This document shows positions 35,679 through 43,711 of a stretch of DNA of 64,000 bases, one piece after another; within the stretch, counting starts at the first letter, position 1, and every line of letters begins with the position of its first letter. The position numbers were made by a program, and so were the translations under genes. This stretch comes from an uncultured Ruminococcus sp. (GTDB lineage Bacteria > Bacillota > Clostridia > Oscillospirales > Ruminococcaceae), in NCBI GenBank assembly GCA_902762785.1, contig CACWPL010000004.1, positions 33,553 to 97,552 of the forward strand, given 5' to 3'. The notes beneath the pieces were generated by a model. The model was not told the DNA's origin and made no database searches. It was given only the letters and a program-made list of their open reading frames with translations.

Positions 35679-36464
35679 TTATCGCCCTGCATTTATCAAA
35701 TATGACGAAAAGTTTGTCACGATCAGCCCAGAAACGACCCCGATACTTTGGCATTTCAACAACGTTTCAACATCGTTGTGCAAAACCTCTAAACACCCTC
35801 CAGAGGGCAGATCGGGCGGCAAAATGAGCCCTCCGATGCCCACCCGATGGAGGGACGAGACATGGTTCCCGAGCGCCGCGAGCATCCGCTTGACCTGATG
35901 ATACCGCCCCTCGCGGAGGCAGATCAGAGCGTACTGTCCCTCGACCGGCAGGGGCATCGCCTCGGCGGGGAGGCAGACCGTCCCGTCCGCGAGCGTCATG
36001 CCGGCAGCGAGCTGCTCGGCGTAGCTGTCCTCCCAAGGACGCGCGAGCCCGATGAGGTAGAACTTCGGGACATGGTGGCGCGGGGAGAGCATCCGGTGTG
36101 CGAGGTCGCCGTCGTCGGTGAGGAAGACCATGCCGGTGCTGTCGCTGTCGAGGCGGCCGGCGGGGAAGAGCCCGCGGACTCGCAGCGCCTCCGGCACGAG
36201 CGACGTGACGACGGGATGCCGCTTGTCCTCGGTCGCGCAGATGTAGCCCTGCGGCTTGTTGACGATGCAGCAGACATGCGCTCCTGACGCGAGGGGACGC
36301 CCCTCGCAGGTGACGGTGACGGCGTCCGGGTCGATGTGACGCGTGCCGTCCTTCTCACATATGCCGTCCACCTGCACGGCGCCGCGGCGGAGGAGCTGCT
36401 TGACCTCGCTGCGGGAATGGGGCGTGCGGTCGGCGAGGAGCTTGTCGAGTCGGATGGATGCCAT
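35679..36464 (-). CDS. rsuA: 16S rRNA pseudouridine synthase, RsuA/RluB family
   Basis: The product is 261 aa. An N-terminal S4 RNA-binding domain (IRLDKLLADRTPHSRSEVKQLL) is followed by the RsuA catalytic domain. GRLDSDSTGMVFLTDDG contains the catalytic Asp, and LREGRYHQVKRMLAALGN is the family's second signature. The 23S versus 16S target is assigned only by overall similarity. Start MASIRLDK at 36464, behind AAAGGAGCC; a much longer frame upstream has atypical composition and is rejected. Divergent from the DUF4830 gene. Confidence 0.92.
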   Translation of the reverse strand: MASIRLDKLLADRTPHSRSEVKQLLRRGAVQVDGICEKDGTRHIDPDAVTVTCEGRPLASGAHVCCIVNKPQGYICATEDKRHPVVTSLVPEALRVRGLFPAGRLDSDSTGMVFLTDDGDLAHRMLSPRHHVPKFYLIGLARPWEDSYAEQLAAGMTLADGTVCLPAEAMPLPVEGQYALICLREGRYHQVKRMLAALGNHVSSLHRVGIGGLILPPDLPSGGCLEVLHNDVETLLKCQSIGVVSGLIVTNFSSYLINAGR

Positions 36465-36538
36465 GCGTGGCTCCTTTCGGTGGTGTGGCATGATCGCAGG
36501 GGCGCCGTCATATCGTTCTCCAAAAGGAGTTGATGTCC

Positions 36539-36919
36539 ATGAGGAGAACGGGCGCGGCCCGGATCGTGGCCGCTGTACTGGCAGCGGCGGCGGTGACAGC
36601 GGGTGCGGCGGTGCTGCTGCACATGCCGCAGACACAGCGGATCCCGGCGGCAGATGACGCGGCACGTCTGGCCTATCTGCGGTCACAGGGACGCGAGGGG
36701 ACACTGGTGCGCGCGCAGGCGGTCGTCATCCCGGAGACCTGGCCGGGGACGTATGCGGCGTATGCGCAGGCACAGGCGGCGCGGCAGCTCCCGCTCGCAG
36801 CGGCGGCGGGGCAGCCGGGGACGCTCTACACCTACGCCCTCGCCGGCTCGGACGAGCGCGCGGCGCTGCTGGTCTGGGACGGGATCCTGGTGGGATACCA
36901 GGTCTACGGAGACCCCTGA
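36539..36919 (+). CDS. DUF4830-like secreted/membrane protein
   Basis: The product is 126 aa. An N-terminal hydrophobic segment (ARIVAAVLAAAAVTAGAAVLL) acts as signal anchor. The remainder follows the DUF4830 pattern: YLRSQGREGTLVRAQAVVIPE with an aromatic-rich TYAAYAQAQAARQLPL and a terminal ALLVWDGILVGYQVYG. Members are small extracytoplasmic proteins of unknown function in Clostridia. Start at 36539, 8 bases after AAAGGAG; TTG and ATG codons 9 and 6 bp upstream are in frame but sit on the ribosome binding site. Terminator at 36936. Confidence 0.68.
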   Translation: MRRTGAARIVAAVLAAAAVTAGAAVLLHMPQTQRIPAADDAARLAYLRSQGREGTLVRAQAVVIPETWPGTYAAYAQAQAARQLPLAAAAGQPGTLYTYALAGSDERAALLVWDGILVGYQVYGDP

Positions 36920-36935
36920 CGCGCCGGGACAAGAC

Positions 36936-36963
36936 AAGGGACGCCGCGAAACAGCGTCCCTTT
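36936..36963 (+). terminator. Terminator of the DUF4830 gene
   Basis: AAGGGACGC / GCGTCCCTTT stem, 9 bp, ending in TTT. It also separates the convergent DUF4870-like gene. Confidence 0.8.
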
Positions 36964-36989
36964 CTGTATGTCGTGCGTGGACGGTCAGA

Positions 36990-37397
36990 TCACTTGAAGA
37001 TCGTGACGATCTCGCCAACGAAGGGAAGGGGGCGAGCCTTGCCCTGTGCGGCATTGATGACCAGGAAGAGCCAGCAAGCCAGGTTCGTCAGACCAACGAC
37101 CAGACCGATCAGGCCTGCCAGGATAGCGCCCAGTACCGGGATGAGGGCGAGGACGCCGCCCAGGATGCCGTTGATGATGTTCAGGCAGATCGCCAGGATG
37201 AAGTAGATGAGGGTCTGGTTGGCATAGAACTTGCCGTACTCAGAGCCCTTCGCCGAAACGACCGGCAGAAAGAACAGGATCGGCAGCACAGCAGCCGCGA
37301 TGCAGACGCCCTTGGCGGCAGCGATGTCGTCAGCGGCGAACTCGTCGGTGCGGTCGGTCGTACCGGGGATCTTTTCCATCAGTTCATCGAGATTCAT
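36990..37397 (-). CDS. DUF4870-like small membrane protein
   Basis: The product is 135 aa. Three or four hydrophobic segments occupy residues of about 28-125, with the typical pattern AAVLPILFFLPVV... ...FYANQTLIYFILAICLNII... ...LFLVINAAQGKARPLPF. It resembles the DUF4870/Tic20-like membrane family of unknown function. A short N-terminal acidic segment faces the cytoplasm. It lies 49 bp downstream of nrdR in the same direction with its own GAAGGAGG, so it probably shares the nrdR transcript. Confidence 0.78.
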   Translation of the reverse strand: MNLDELMEKIPGTTDRTDEFAADDIAAAKGVCIAAAVLPILFFLPVVSAKGSEYGKFYANQTLIYFILAICLNIINGILGGVLALIPVLGAILAGLIGLVVGLTNLACWLFLVINAAQGKARPLPFVGEIVTIFK

Positions 37398-37446
37398 AAT
37401 GTGTGTCCTCCTTCAATGTGCTTTGAATCTATCGGCAGAGGGACGA

Positions 37447-37902
37447 TCATTCGTCCTCACTGTCTGTCAAAGAGGTGATCGCGGCGATGAAGCCGGCTAC
37501 ATCCTTGAAGTCCTGGTAGACGGACGCGAAGCGGATGTAGGCGATGTGGTCGAGATGCCGCAGCTCCTCGAGCACCACGGTGCCGATCTTATCGGAGGTC
37601 ATCTGGCTGTTCCAGCTCCCCGCGTAGGTGTCCTCGACGCGGTCGGCGATGTGGTCGACCTGCGCGATGGTGACGGGGCGCTTCTTGATGGCATGGTAGA
37701 TGCCGGTGAGCAGCTTGTTGCGGTCATAGGGCTCCAGAGAGCCGTCCCGCTTGATGACGATCCGCAGGGGCGCTTCCACGATCTCATAGGTGGTGAAGCG
37801 CTTGCCGCAGGCGGTACATTCGCGCCGTCTGCGCTTGCGTCCCTCGGACGGGCGCGAGTCGATGACCTTGGAATCCTCATTGCCGCAATACGGACATTTC
37901 AT
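37447..37902 (-). CDS. nrdR: Transcriptional repressor NrdR
   Basis: This 151-aa regulator of ribonucleotide reductase genes has an N-terminal zinc ribbon with CPYC (Cys3, Cys6) and CTAC (Cys29, Cys32) and the DNA-binding arginines EGRKRRRREC. An ATP-cone domain follows (IVIKRDGSLEPYDRNKLLTGI...KRPVTIAQVD). Start MKCPYCGNED at 37902 is behind TGGAGG; an upstream in-frame Met is rejected because every NrdR begins this way. No ribonucleotide reductase genes are in the window, and I saw no NrdR-box pair near its promoter. Confidence 0.96.
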   Translation of the reverse strand: MKCPYCGNEDSKVIDSRPSEGRKRRRRECTACGKRFTTYEIVEAPLRIVIKRDGSLEPYDRNKLLTGIYHAIKKRPVTIAQVDHIADRVEDTYAGSWNSQMTSDKIGTVVLEELRHLDHIAYIRFASVYQDFKDVAGFIAAITSLTDSEDE

Positions 37903-37972
37903 GACATCGACCTCCAGTCTCTGGGTAGCGCTGCACGGCATGTGCCGAAAGGACACAGTAGCCGTTATCTTA

Positions 37973-38001
37973 ATTATAACAGCTCAGCGCCGCGCTGTCA
38001 A
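37973..38001 (-). promoter_or_regulatory. Promoter of nrdR
   Basis: TTGACA (37996-38001), a 17-bp spacer and TATAAT (37973-37978), a full-consensus sigma-A promoter on the minus strand. Confidence 0.9.
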
Positions 38002-38021
38002 GACGGAGATCCCACAAAAAT

Positions 38022-38039
38022 TTAGCGTGATAACACGCT
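38022..38039 (-). terminator. Terminator of the TIM-barrel gene
   Basis: A perfect 7-bp stem, TAGCGTG / CACGCTA, is followed on the minus strand by AATTTTTG. It lies directly upstream of the nrdR promoter. Confidence 0.75.
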
Positions 38040-38066
38040 ATCTCTCATGGAAAAGTCAAAAGCCGT

Positions 38067-38897
38067 TCACAAAAGACGGTCGTCAGCGGGCGGCGGGGCG
38101 TCGGCGGCGCGCTCGATGCCGCTGATGATGTGGGAGAGCATGCGATAGCTCCCCACGAGGTCGGAGATGCCGCGATAATTCGAGCGGTAGAGCTCGAGGA
38201 TGACGGCGCTCTCGGGGGAGACGCTGTGCAGGAGCTCGAGGAAGCTGCGGATGCGGAAGTTCCCCGCGCCGAGGAGGAGGCAGTCGCCCTTCTCGCTGTG
38301 GTCGCTGATGTGGATGTGGACGACGCTGCTGCCGAGGGTGCGGAGCATCTGCGTGGGGGACTCGCCGGCGCGGACGGCCTGCTTGACGTCGAGGACGAAA
38401 TGCACATCGTCCCCGAGGATGCGGCGCATCTCCGTCAGGAAGGCGAGCTTGCCGCTCTGGCAGCGGGCGACGTTCTCCTGCGCGACGGTGATCCCGAACT
38501 CCCGGCCGACGGCGGCGAGGCGGGCGAAGCGCTCGCAGTAGAGCGCCGTGTCGACGGCGAACCGACTCTCGTTCCCATGGAAGACGAAGATCCTCGCGCC
38601 GAGCTGCTGCATGACGGCGAAAGTGCGCTTGTAATACGCGATCATGTCGTCCACGCGCCGGTCGTAGCTGCCGAAGAGCATCATGGACTCGATGGGGCAG
38701 GCGAAGGGGTGGACGGACGGTATGGTGATGCCGAAGCGGTCCATGAGCGTTTGCAGGGTGTGGACGCGCGGGCGTGTGACATCGGAATCGGCGTTGATGA
38801 ACAGCTCCGCACACTCGATGCCGCCGAGCGCGAGGTCGTAGAACGCCTCCTCTGTATGCTGGGGGAACAGGCAGGCGGTGGAAACACCGGCTCGCAT
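38067..38897 (-). CDS. Sugar phosphate isomerase/epimerase-like TIM barrel
   Basis: The product is 276 aa of the AP-endonuclease-2/xylose-isomerase-like barrel family. Features are IFVFHGNESRFA (His), VAQENVARC (Glu), HFVLDVKQAVRAGESP (Asp), VVHIHISDHS (His, Asp, His) and ILELYRS (Glu), which together give the usual metal site. Substrate unknown: sugars, inositols and abasic DNA are all possible in this fold. Start MRAGVSTACLF at 38897, behind AAAGGAGGC; the longer frame crosses the promoter. Single gene with its own promoter and terminator. Confidence 0.87.
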   Translation of the reverse strand: MRAGVSTACLFPQHTEEAFYDLALGGIECAELFINADSDVTRPRVHTLQTLMDRFGITIPSVHPFACPIESMMLFGSYDRRVDDMIAYYKRTFAVMQQLGARIFVFHGNESRFAVDTALYCERFARLAAVGREFGITVAQENVARCQSGKLAFLTEMRRILGDDVHFVLDVKQAVRAGESPTQMLRTLGSSVVHIHISDHSEKGDCLLLGAGNFRIRSFLELLHSVSPESAVILELYRSNYRGISDLVGSYRMLSHIISGIERAADAPPPADDRLL

Positions 38898-38930
38898 AGC
38901 GGAGCCTCCTTTCACAGTGGGCTTTTGTCC

Positions 38931-38959
38931 ATTATAGCATATTTTCCCGCAGATGTAAA
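38931..38959 (-). promoter_or_regulatory. Promoter of the TIM-barrel gene
   Basis: TTTACA (38954-38959), a 17-bp spacer and TATAAT (38931-38936) on the minus strand, 15 bp from the divergent promoter at 38975. Confidence 0.82.
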
Positions 38960-38974
38960 GGCCGCCGCGAACGA

Positions 38975-39003
38975 TTGACACGCATGGCCGTATCTGCTAT
39001 AAT
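38975..39003 (+). promoter_or_regulatory. Promoter of the methyltransferase-like gene
   Basis: TTGACA (38975-38980), a 17-bp spacer and TATAAT (38998-39003), full consensus. Confidence 0.9.
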
Positions 39004-39034
39004 GATACTATACGACAGACAGGAGGCGGGGATC

Positions 39035-39706
39035 ATGACGAAAAAACTGTTCTTCCAGGCGATGGGGAAATTCTTTGCGGGACTGGTGCTGCTGATGCTG
39101 CTCCTCTTCGTCCCGGCGGGGACGCTGCGGTATTGGAACGGCTGGCTCCTGATCGGGCTGCTCTTCGTGCCCATGTTCCTCGTGGGGATCGTGATGATGG
39201 TGCGCGCGCCGGCGCTCCTGGCCAAGCGCCTCGATGCCAAGGAGGAGGAGCGTGACCAGAAAGTCGTCATCGCACTGAGCGGGGCGATGTTCTTGGCGGC
39301 GTTCGTGCTGGCGGGACTGAGCTTTCGCTTCGGGTGGCTCCTGCTGCCGCGCCCGGCGGTCTATACGGCGGCGGCCGTCTTTTTGGCGGCGTATGCGCTC
39401 TATGGCGAGGTGCTGCGTGAGAACGCCTACCTCTCCCGCACCATCAAGGTGCAGGCCGAGCAGAAGGTCGTCGACACGGGACTCTATGGCATCGTGCGGC
39501 ATCCCATGTATGCGGCGACGCTGGTGCTCTTCCTCTCGATGGGGCTCGTGCTGGGGTCGGTGCTGGCGTTCGTCGTGCTGCTGGCGTACATCCCTATCAT
39601 CGCCAAGCGCATCCGGAACGAGGAGGCCGTGCTGACCGAGGGGCTCGCGGGCTATGCGGCCTATAAAGAAAAGGTCAAATACCGCTTGATCCCGTTCATT
39701 TGGTAG
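39035..39706 (+). CDS. Isoprenylcysteine carboxyl methyltransferase-family membrane protein
   Basis: The product is 223 aa. Five or six membrane segments cover most of the length. The C-terminal third has the family motif QKVVDTGLYGIVRHPMYAATLV, with the RHPxY Arg-His-Pro that binds the AdoMet/lipid site, and a terminal EEAVLTEGLAGYAAYKEKVKYR. Bacterial members (often annotated DUF1295 or PEMT-like) methylate unknown, possibly lipid, acceptors. Start at 39035, behind AGGAGGCGGGGATC; an earlier frame overlaps the promoter. A GC-rich hairpin follows. Confidence 0.88.
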   Translation: MTKKLFFQAMGKFFAGLVLLMLLLFVPAGTLRYWNGWLLIGLLFVPMFLVGIVMMVRAPALLAKRLDAKEEERDQKVVIALSGAMFLAAFVLAGLSFRFGWLLLPRPAVYTAAAVFLAAYALYGEVLRENAYLSRTIKVQAEQKVVDTGLYGIVRHPMYAATLVLFLSMGLVLGSVLAFVVLLAYIPIIAKRIRNEEAVLTEGLAGYAAYKEKVKYRLIPFIW

Positions 39707-39720
39707 TTTTTCAGTAGGAT

Positions 39721-39774
39721 GTGGGGCGTCTGCGCCCGTCTCCTGTGTGAGGCGGGCGCGCCCCTGTCTTTCGG
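39721..39774 (+). terminator. Extended GC-rich hairpin after the methyltransferase-like gene
   Basis: Nested stems (GTGGGGCG...CGCGCCCC and GCGCCCGTCTCC...GAGGCGGGCGC) are followed by TGTCTTTC. The stretch from here to the rpsF promoter (39775-39913) shows nothing else I can support. Confidence 0.6.
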
Positions 39775-39913
39775 ACACATTGTCCCAATGGAGGGACAGT
39801 GCATCGCGGCAGCGTTGACTTCGCCCGCCGGATGTGATAAGATAGTATCAGGCCGCACAGGACGGCGCGTATGGGGCAATATCCACAGATCTTCAGAAAA
39901 AGCGAAAAAACGC

Positions 39914-39942
39914 TTGACAAACCCTTTTTGCCGTGTTATAAT
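39914..39942 (+). promoter_or_regulatory. Promoter of rpsF-ssb-rpsR
   Basis: TTGACA (39914-39919), a 17-bp spacer and TATAAT (39937-39942). It sits in the 18-mer GAAAAAACGCTTGACAAA (39904-39921), which recurs at two tRNA promoters in this window. Confidence 0.92.
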
Positions 39943-40047
39943 GTTAAGGATCGTCCGCGAAAAGGGCGACCCGCCCGGCAATGGGCGTCCTATCCTTGCC
40001 TGTGCAGGATACACAGGCTCAATATCCAAAAGGAGGTGTCATATCAA

Positions 40048-40341
40048 ATGGCAAAGCTGAATGAGACGTATGAGGCAATGGTCGTTTTCTCCCTGAAGAA
40101 GGAGGAGGACGAGATCCAGGCGCTCACCGAGAAGTTCAAGGCGCTGATCGAGAAGAACGGCACGCTGACCGAGGAGGTCGACGTTTGGGGCAAGCGTAAG
40201 CTCGCCTACGCGATCAACTACGAGACCGAGGGCTACTATGTTGTGTATTCCTTCACTTCCAAGCCCGATTTCCCGGCAGAGCTCAACCGTGTCCTGAACA
40301 TCACTGACGGTGTTCTGCGCGCGCTGGTCACCACCAAGTAA
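40048..40341 (+). CDS. rpsF: Small ribosomal subunit protein bS6
   Basis: The product is 97 aa. It begins MAKLNETYEAMVVFS, like bS6 proteins, with the central VWGKRKLAYAINYETEGYYVVYSF and NRVLNITDGVLRALVTT. bS6 pairs with bS18 on the 30S platform; bS18 is encoded two genes downstream, the conserved rpsF-ssb-rpsR arrangement. AAAAGGAGG precedes the ATG at 40048; the upstream in-frame extension is promoter and leader. The leader of about 100 nt may carry an S6:S18 autoregulatory structure, as described in other bacteria, but I could not fold it reliably. Confidence 0.97.
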   Translation: MAKLNETYEAMVVFSLKKEEDEIQALTEKFKALIEKNGTLTEEVDVWGKRKLAYAINYETEGYYVVYSFTSKPDFPAELNRVLNITDGVLRALVTTK

Positions 40342-40435
40342 GCGAGCAGACCCCCGTCCCTACGAAGATCGGCTATATCCCCAGGCCCGCCGACATCCTG
40401 TGCATCACGAACGATGCATTTTAGGAGGTAAAGAC

Positions 40436-41077
40436 ATGCTGAACAAGGTTTTCCTGATGGGCAGACTGACCCGCGACCCCGAGCTCCGCACCACCCAGAA
40501 CGGCACCCCGAACTGCCGTATCAGTGTTGCGATCGACCGTAGGAGCTCCCGCCAGGGCGAGGAGAAGCAGGCGGACTTCATCGACGTCACCTGCTGGAAC
40601 CAGACGGCTGAGTTCGTCTGCAAGTGGTTCACCAAGGGCCGTATGATCCTTGTTGAGGGTTCTATCCGCAACAACAACTACACCGACAAGAATGGCAATA
40701 AGATCTATTCTTATTCCATCTGGGCGGACAATGTCCAGTTCTGCGGGGACAAGTCTTCTAACGGCGGCAATGGCGGCGGTTACGGAGGCGGCAACGGCGG
40801 CTATAATGGCGGCTACAACGGCGGCGGCCAGGGCGGCTACAATGGCGGCAATGGCGGCGGCTACAACGGCGGCGGCCAGTCCTATGGCGGCAACGGCGGC
40901 CCGTCCAACTACCCCGACAACAATTCCCCCTATGGCGGTAACAGCAACGGACCTGCCCGCATGTCGAACGGCGGCGGCCAGGGCGGCGCACAGGGCCAGG
41001 GGGCACCGAGCTCCATCGAGCTGGGCGATCTGGGCGACTTCGAGGAGATCCTGAGCGACGGCGAAGTACCGTTTTGA
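40436..41077 (+). CDS. ssb: Single-stranded DNA-binding protein
   Basis: The product is 213 aa. The N-terminal OB fold (MLNKVFLMGRLTRDPELR; FIDVTCWNQTAEFV; WFTKGRMILVEGSI) covers residues 1-105. A low-complexity linker of about 80 residues rich in Gly, Asn and Tyr (GGGYNGG-type repeats) follows, then the acidic tip ending DGEVPF, a variant of the usual DDDIPF that recruits repair and replication proteins. TAGGAGGTAAAGAC lies upstream. The unusually long GGY/GGN linker could promote condensation or cooperative binding, which is inference. Confidence 0.97.
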   Translation: MLNKVFLMGRLTRDPELRTTQNGTPNCRISVAIDRRSSRQGEEKQADFIDVTCWNQTAEFVCKWFTKGRMILVEGSIRNNNYTDKNGNKIYSYSIWADNVQFCGDKSSNGGNGGGYGGGNGGYNGGYNGGGQGGYNGGNGGGYNGGGQSYGGNGGPSNYPDNNSPYGGNSNGPARMSNGGGQGGAQGQGAPSSIELGDLGDFEEILSDGEVPF

Positions 41078-41152
41078 TCTCAGGCGCCGGGGCATCCCGG
41101 CAATGATACATGAAGCATGACTCATGAAAATATAGTAAAGGAGAAAATGACC

Positions 41153-41395
41153 ATGGAGCGTGAGAGAAGTTCTCGTCCTTCCAAGCGTCCGCGCAAGAAG
41201 GTCTGCATGTTCTGCGTAGACCGCGTGGAGAAGATCGACTATAAGGACATCGCTAGACTGAAGAAGTGCACGACCGAGAGATCCAAGATCCTCCCCCGCC
41301 GTGTGACCGGCACCTGCGCTTATCATCAGCGCGAGCTGACCGTTGCCATCAAGAGAGCAAGACACGTTGCCCTGCTCCCCTATGTGAGCGACTGA
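41153..41395 (+). CDS. rpsR: Small ribosomal subunit protein bS18 (zinc-binding form)
   Basis: The product is 80 aa. [24 protein letters not shown] and [21 protein letters not shown] are the bS18 signature. Four Cys (CxxC plus two later) mark the zinc-containing C+ type. Start at 41153, 9 bases after AAAGGAG; an ATG two codons upstream is too near the ribosome binding site and one further upstream precedes it. Last gene of the rpsF operon, followed by a strong terminator. Confidence 0.97.
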   Translation: MERERSSRPSKRPRKKVCMFCVDRVEKIDYKDIARLKKCTTERSKILPRRVTGTCAYHQRELTVAIKRARHVALLPYVSD

Positions 41396-41410
41396 GCATC
41401 GGCATGACAC

Positions 41411-41444
41411 CGAGCGCCTTCCGTATGGAGGGCGCTCGTTTTTT
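41411..41444 (+). terminator. Terminator of rpsF-ssb-rpsR
   Basis: CGAGCGCC / GGCGCTCG stem followed by six T. Confidence 0.92.
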
Positions 41445-41509
41445 CATCCGGATCAGCATTTTAAACAAAGAAACGGCGCAAGATCCCACGCAGATCCTGT
41501 AATTGGGTA

Positions 41510-41538
41510 TTCCATTTTGCAAAGAAATGTGGTATAAT
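41510..41538 (+). promoter_or_regulatory. Promoter of ppk
   Basis: TATAAT (41533-41538), preceded by TGTGG, with a weak -35 TTCCAT (41510-41515) at 17-bp spacing. Confidence 0.65.
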
Positions 41539-41608
41539 GTAAGAAATAGACCCACACCACACACACGGCGCCCTGCGCGCCTTTGACGATACGATGGAGG
41601 ATACCACT

Positions 41609-43666
41609 ATGCCAAAGCCATTCTACATGGACCGGGAGCTCTCCTGGATGAATTTCAATATCCGCGTGCTCGAGGAGGCGGAGGATCCGTCCGTGCCGCT
41701 GTTCGAGCAGCTCAGCTTTTCGGCCATCTACCAGAGCAATCTCGATGAATTCGTACAGGTGCGGCTCGGCGCCATGCTCGACCGCGCCGTCCGCGACCCC
41801 AAGGCCAAGGACTCCCGCAGCGGCATGAATCCCAAGGAGCACGCCAAGGAGATCCTGCATGCGATCGGCTTCATGCTCCCCCGCAAGGACCGCGCCTACC
41901 ACGACACCATGAGCCGTCTCAAGGAGCACGGCATCGAGCACGTCACCTTCAGTGACGCCACCCCGGAGGAGCGCAGCTTCCTCGAGCAGTATTTCAAGCG
42001 CGAGGTCAAGCCCCTGCTCTCGCCCATCATCGTGGACAAGAACCACCCCTTCCCGTTCCTGCGGAACAAGAAGCTCTATGTGGTCGTGCAGCTCGCGGCG
42101 AAGTCCGGCGTGCAGCTCGGCCTGATCCCCGCCTACAGCACCAGCGGCCGCGTCGTGCGGCTCGGCAAGAGCGGGCGCTTCACGCTCCTTGAGGACATCA
42201 TCCTGCACTTCGCCCCGCAGACCTTCAAGAACTATAAGGTCCTCGATTCCGCCATCCTGCGCGTGACCCGCAGCGGCGTCATCGAGTATGACAGCTCCGC
42301 CGCCGACGAGGGGACCGACTTCTGCGCGACCATGGAGAAGCTCATCGCCCAGCGCCGCAAGCGCGAGGTCGTGCGCTTGCAGATGAATTCCTCGCTCGCG
42401 CCGGAGGCCATGGAGGTGCTGCTCAAGAAGCTCGGGCTCAAGCGCCGTCAGCTCTTCTTTGAGGAGACGCCGCTCGACCTGTCCTTCGTCTACAAGATCG
42501 CCGAATACAACGACGATCCCGCCCTCCACTACCCGCCGCACAAGCCCCAGAATCGTAGCGACATCTCCGCCCGCCGCAGCATGATGAGCCAGATCGCCGA
42601 GCGCGACATTTTGCTCTTGTACCCCTATGAGTCCGTGACGCCCTTCCTGCGTCTCCTCGACGAGGCCAGCATCGACCCGGACGTGGCCTCCATCAAGATC
42701 ACGCTCTACCGTGTGGCGTCCAACAGCCGCGTCGTTGAGGCGCTCTGTCAGGCCGCGGAGAACGGCAAGGACGTGCTCGTGCTCGTGGAGCTGCGTGCGC
42801 GCTTCGATGAGGAGAACAACATCGGCTGGGCCAAGCGCCTCCAGGATGCCGGCTGCACCGTCATTTATGGGCCGCATAACATGAAGGTCCACTCCAAGCT
42901 CCTGCTGATCTCCCGCCGCACCGAGGACGGTGTGCAGAACATCGTCCAGGTCGGCACGGGCAACTATAACGAGAAGACCAACCGCATCTACACCGACCTC
43001 TGTCTCATGACGGCCAATACCGAGATCGCCGAGGATGCCCGCCACGTCTTCGACGCGCTCTCCACGGACAGCCTCGTCGAGGAGACGAAGCAGCTCATGG
43101 TCGCGCCGCTCTGCATGCGCTCGAAGATCCTCGAGCTGCTCGACGAGGAGATCGCGCACGCCCGCCGCGGCGAGCCGGCCTTCTTCTCCTGCAAGTGCAA
43201 CTCGATCAGCGACCGCGGCATCATGAACAAGCTCGCGGAGGCCTCGCAGGCCGGTGTGCAGATCGAGATGGTCGTGCGCGGCATCTGCTGCCTGAAGCCG
43301 GGCGTCCCGGGCTTCACGGACAACATCCATATCGTCAGCATCGTCGGACGGTATCTGGAGCATAGCCGGATCTACATCTTCGGCACCCCGGAGCGCCGCC
43401 GCGTCTACATCAGCTCGGCCGACCTCATGACCCGCAACACCAAGCACCGCGTCGAGGTGAGCGCACCGCTGCTCGACCCGGCGCTCATGGAGCAGGCCTC
43501 GGACATCGTGGCGCTCTGCTTGGCGGACAATGTCAAGGCGCGGATCGGCGAGCCGGACGGCACCTTCCTCCACTGTGATCCCGTACAGGGCGAGGGCGCT
43601 GTCGATGCCCAGGAGATGCAGTACCGCATCGCCGAGAAGAAGGCCAAGAGCCGCAAGAAGAAGTGA
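41609..43666 (+). CDS. ppk: Polyphosphate kinase 1
   Basis: The product is 685 aa. PPK1 reversibly polymerises ATP gamma-phosphate into polyphosphate. N-domain: FYMDRELSWMNFNIRVLEEA, with SNLDEFVQVRLG. Catalytic histidines are visible in NMKVHSKLLLI (His428, phospho-enzyme) and the second PLD-like repeat YLEHSRIYIFG. RVASNSRVVEALCQAAENGKDV and VGTGNYNEKTNRIYTDL are other blocks. Start at 41609, 8 bases after GGAGG; an ATG 15 bp upstream contains that GGAGG and is rejected. The AI-2E-type gene follows 45 bp downstream, with a small GNRA-type hairpin (43670-43685) between. Confidence 0.96.
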   Translation: MPKPFYMDRELSWMNFNIRVLEEAEDPSVPLFEQLSFSAIYQSNLDEFVQVRLGAMLDRAVRDPKAKDSRSGMNPKEHAKEILHAIGFMLPRKDRAYHDTMSRLKEHGIEHVTFSDATPEERSFLEQYFKREVKPLLSPIIVDKNHPFPFLRNKKLYVVVQLAAKSGVQLGLIPAYSTSGRVVRLGKSGRFTLLEDIILHFAPQTFKNYKVLDSAILRVTRSGVIEYDSSAADEGTDFCATMEKLIAQRRKREVVRLQMNSSLAPEAMEVLLKKLGLKRRQLFFEETPLDLSFVYKIAEYNDDPALHYPPHKPQNRSDISARRSMMSQIAERDILLLYPYESVTPFLRLLDEASIDPDVASIKITLYRVASNSRVVEALCQAAENGKDVLVLVELRARFDEENNIGWAKRLQDAGCTVIYGPHNMKVHSKLLLISRRTEDGVQNIVQVGTGNYNEKTNRIYTDLCLMTANTEIAEDARHVFDALSTDSLVEETKQLMVAPLCMRSKILELLDEEIAHARRGEPAFFSCKCNSISDRGIMNKLAEASQAGVQIEMVVRGICCLKPGVPGFTDNIHIVSIVGRYLEHSRIYIFGTPERRRVYISSADLMTRNTKHRVEVSAPLLDPALMEQASDIVALCLADNVKARIGEPDGTFLHCDPVQGEGAVDAQEMQYRIAEKKAKSRKKK

Positions 43667-43711
43667 GCCTCCGCCGCAAGGCGGATGTGACAAAGAGAAA
43701 GGAGCGTTCCC

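Noticed and set aside
40760-40960. GGCGGC-rich repetitive stretch in ssb
   Set aside because: It encodes the Gly/Asn/Tyr linker of SSB; in frame, with a conserved C-terminal tip after it.
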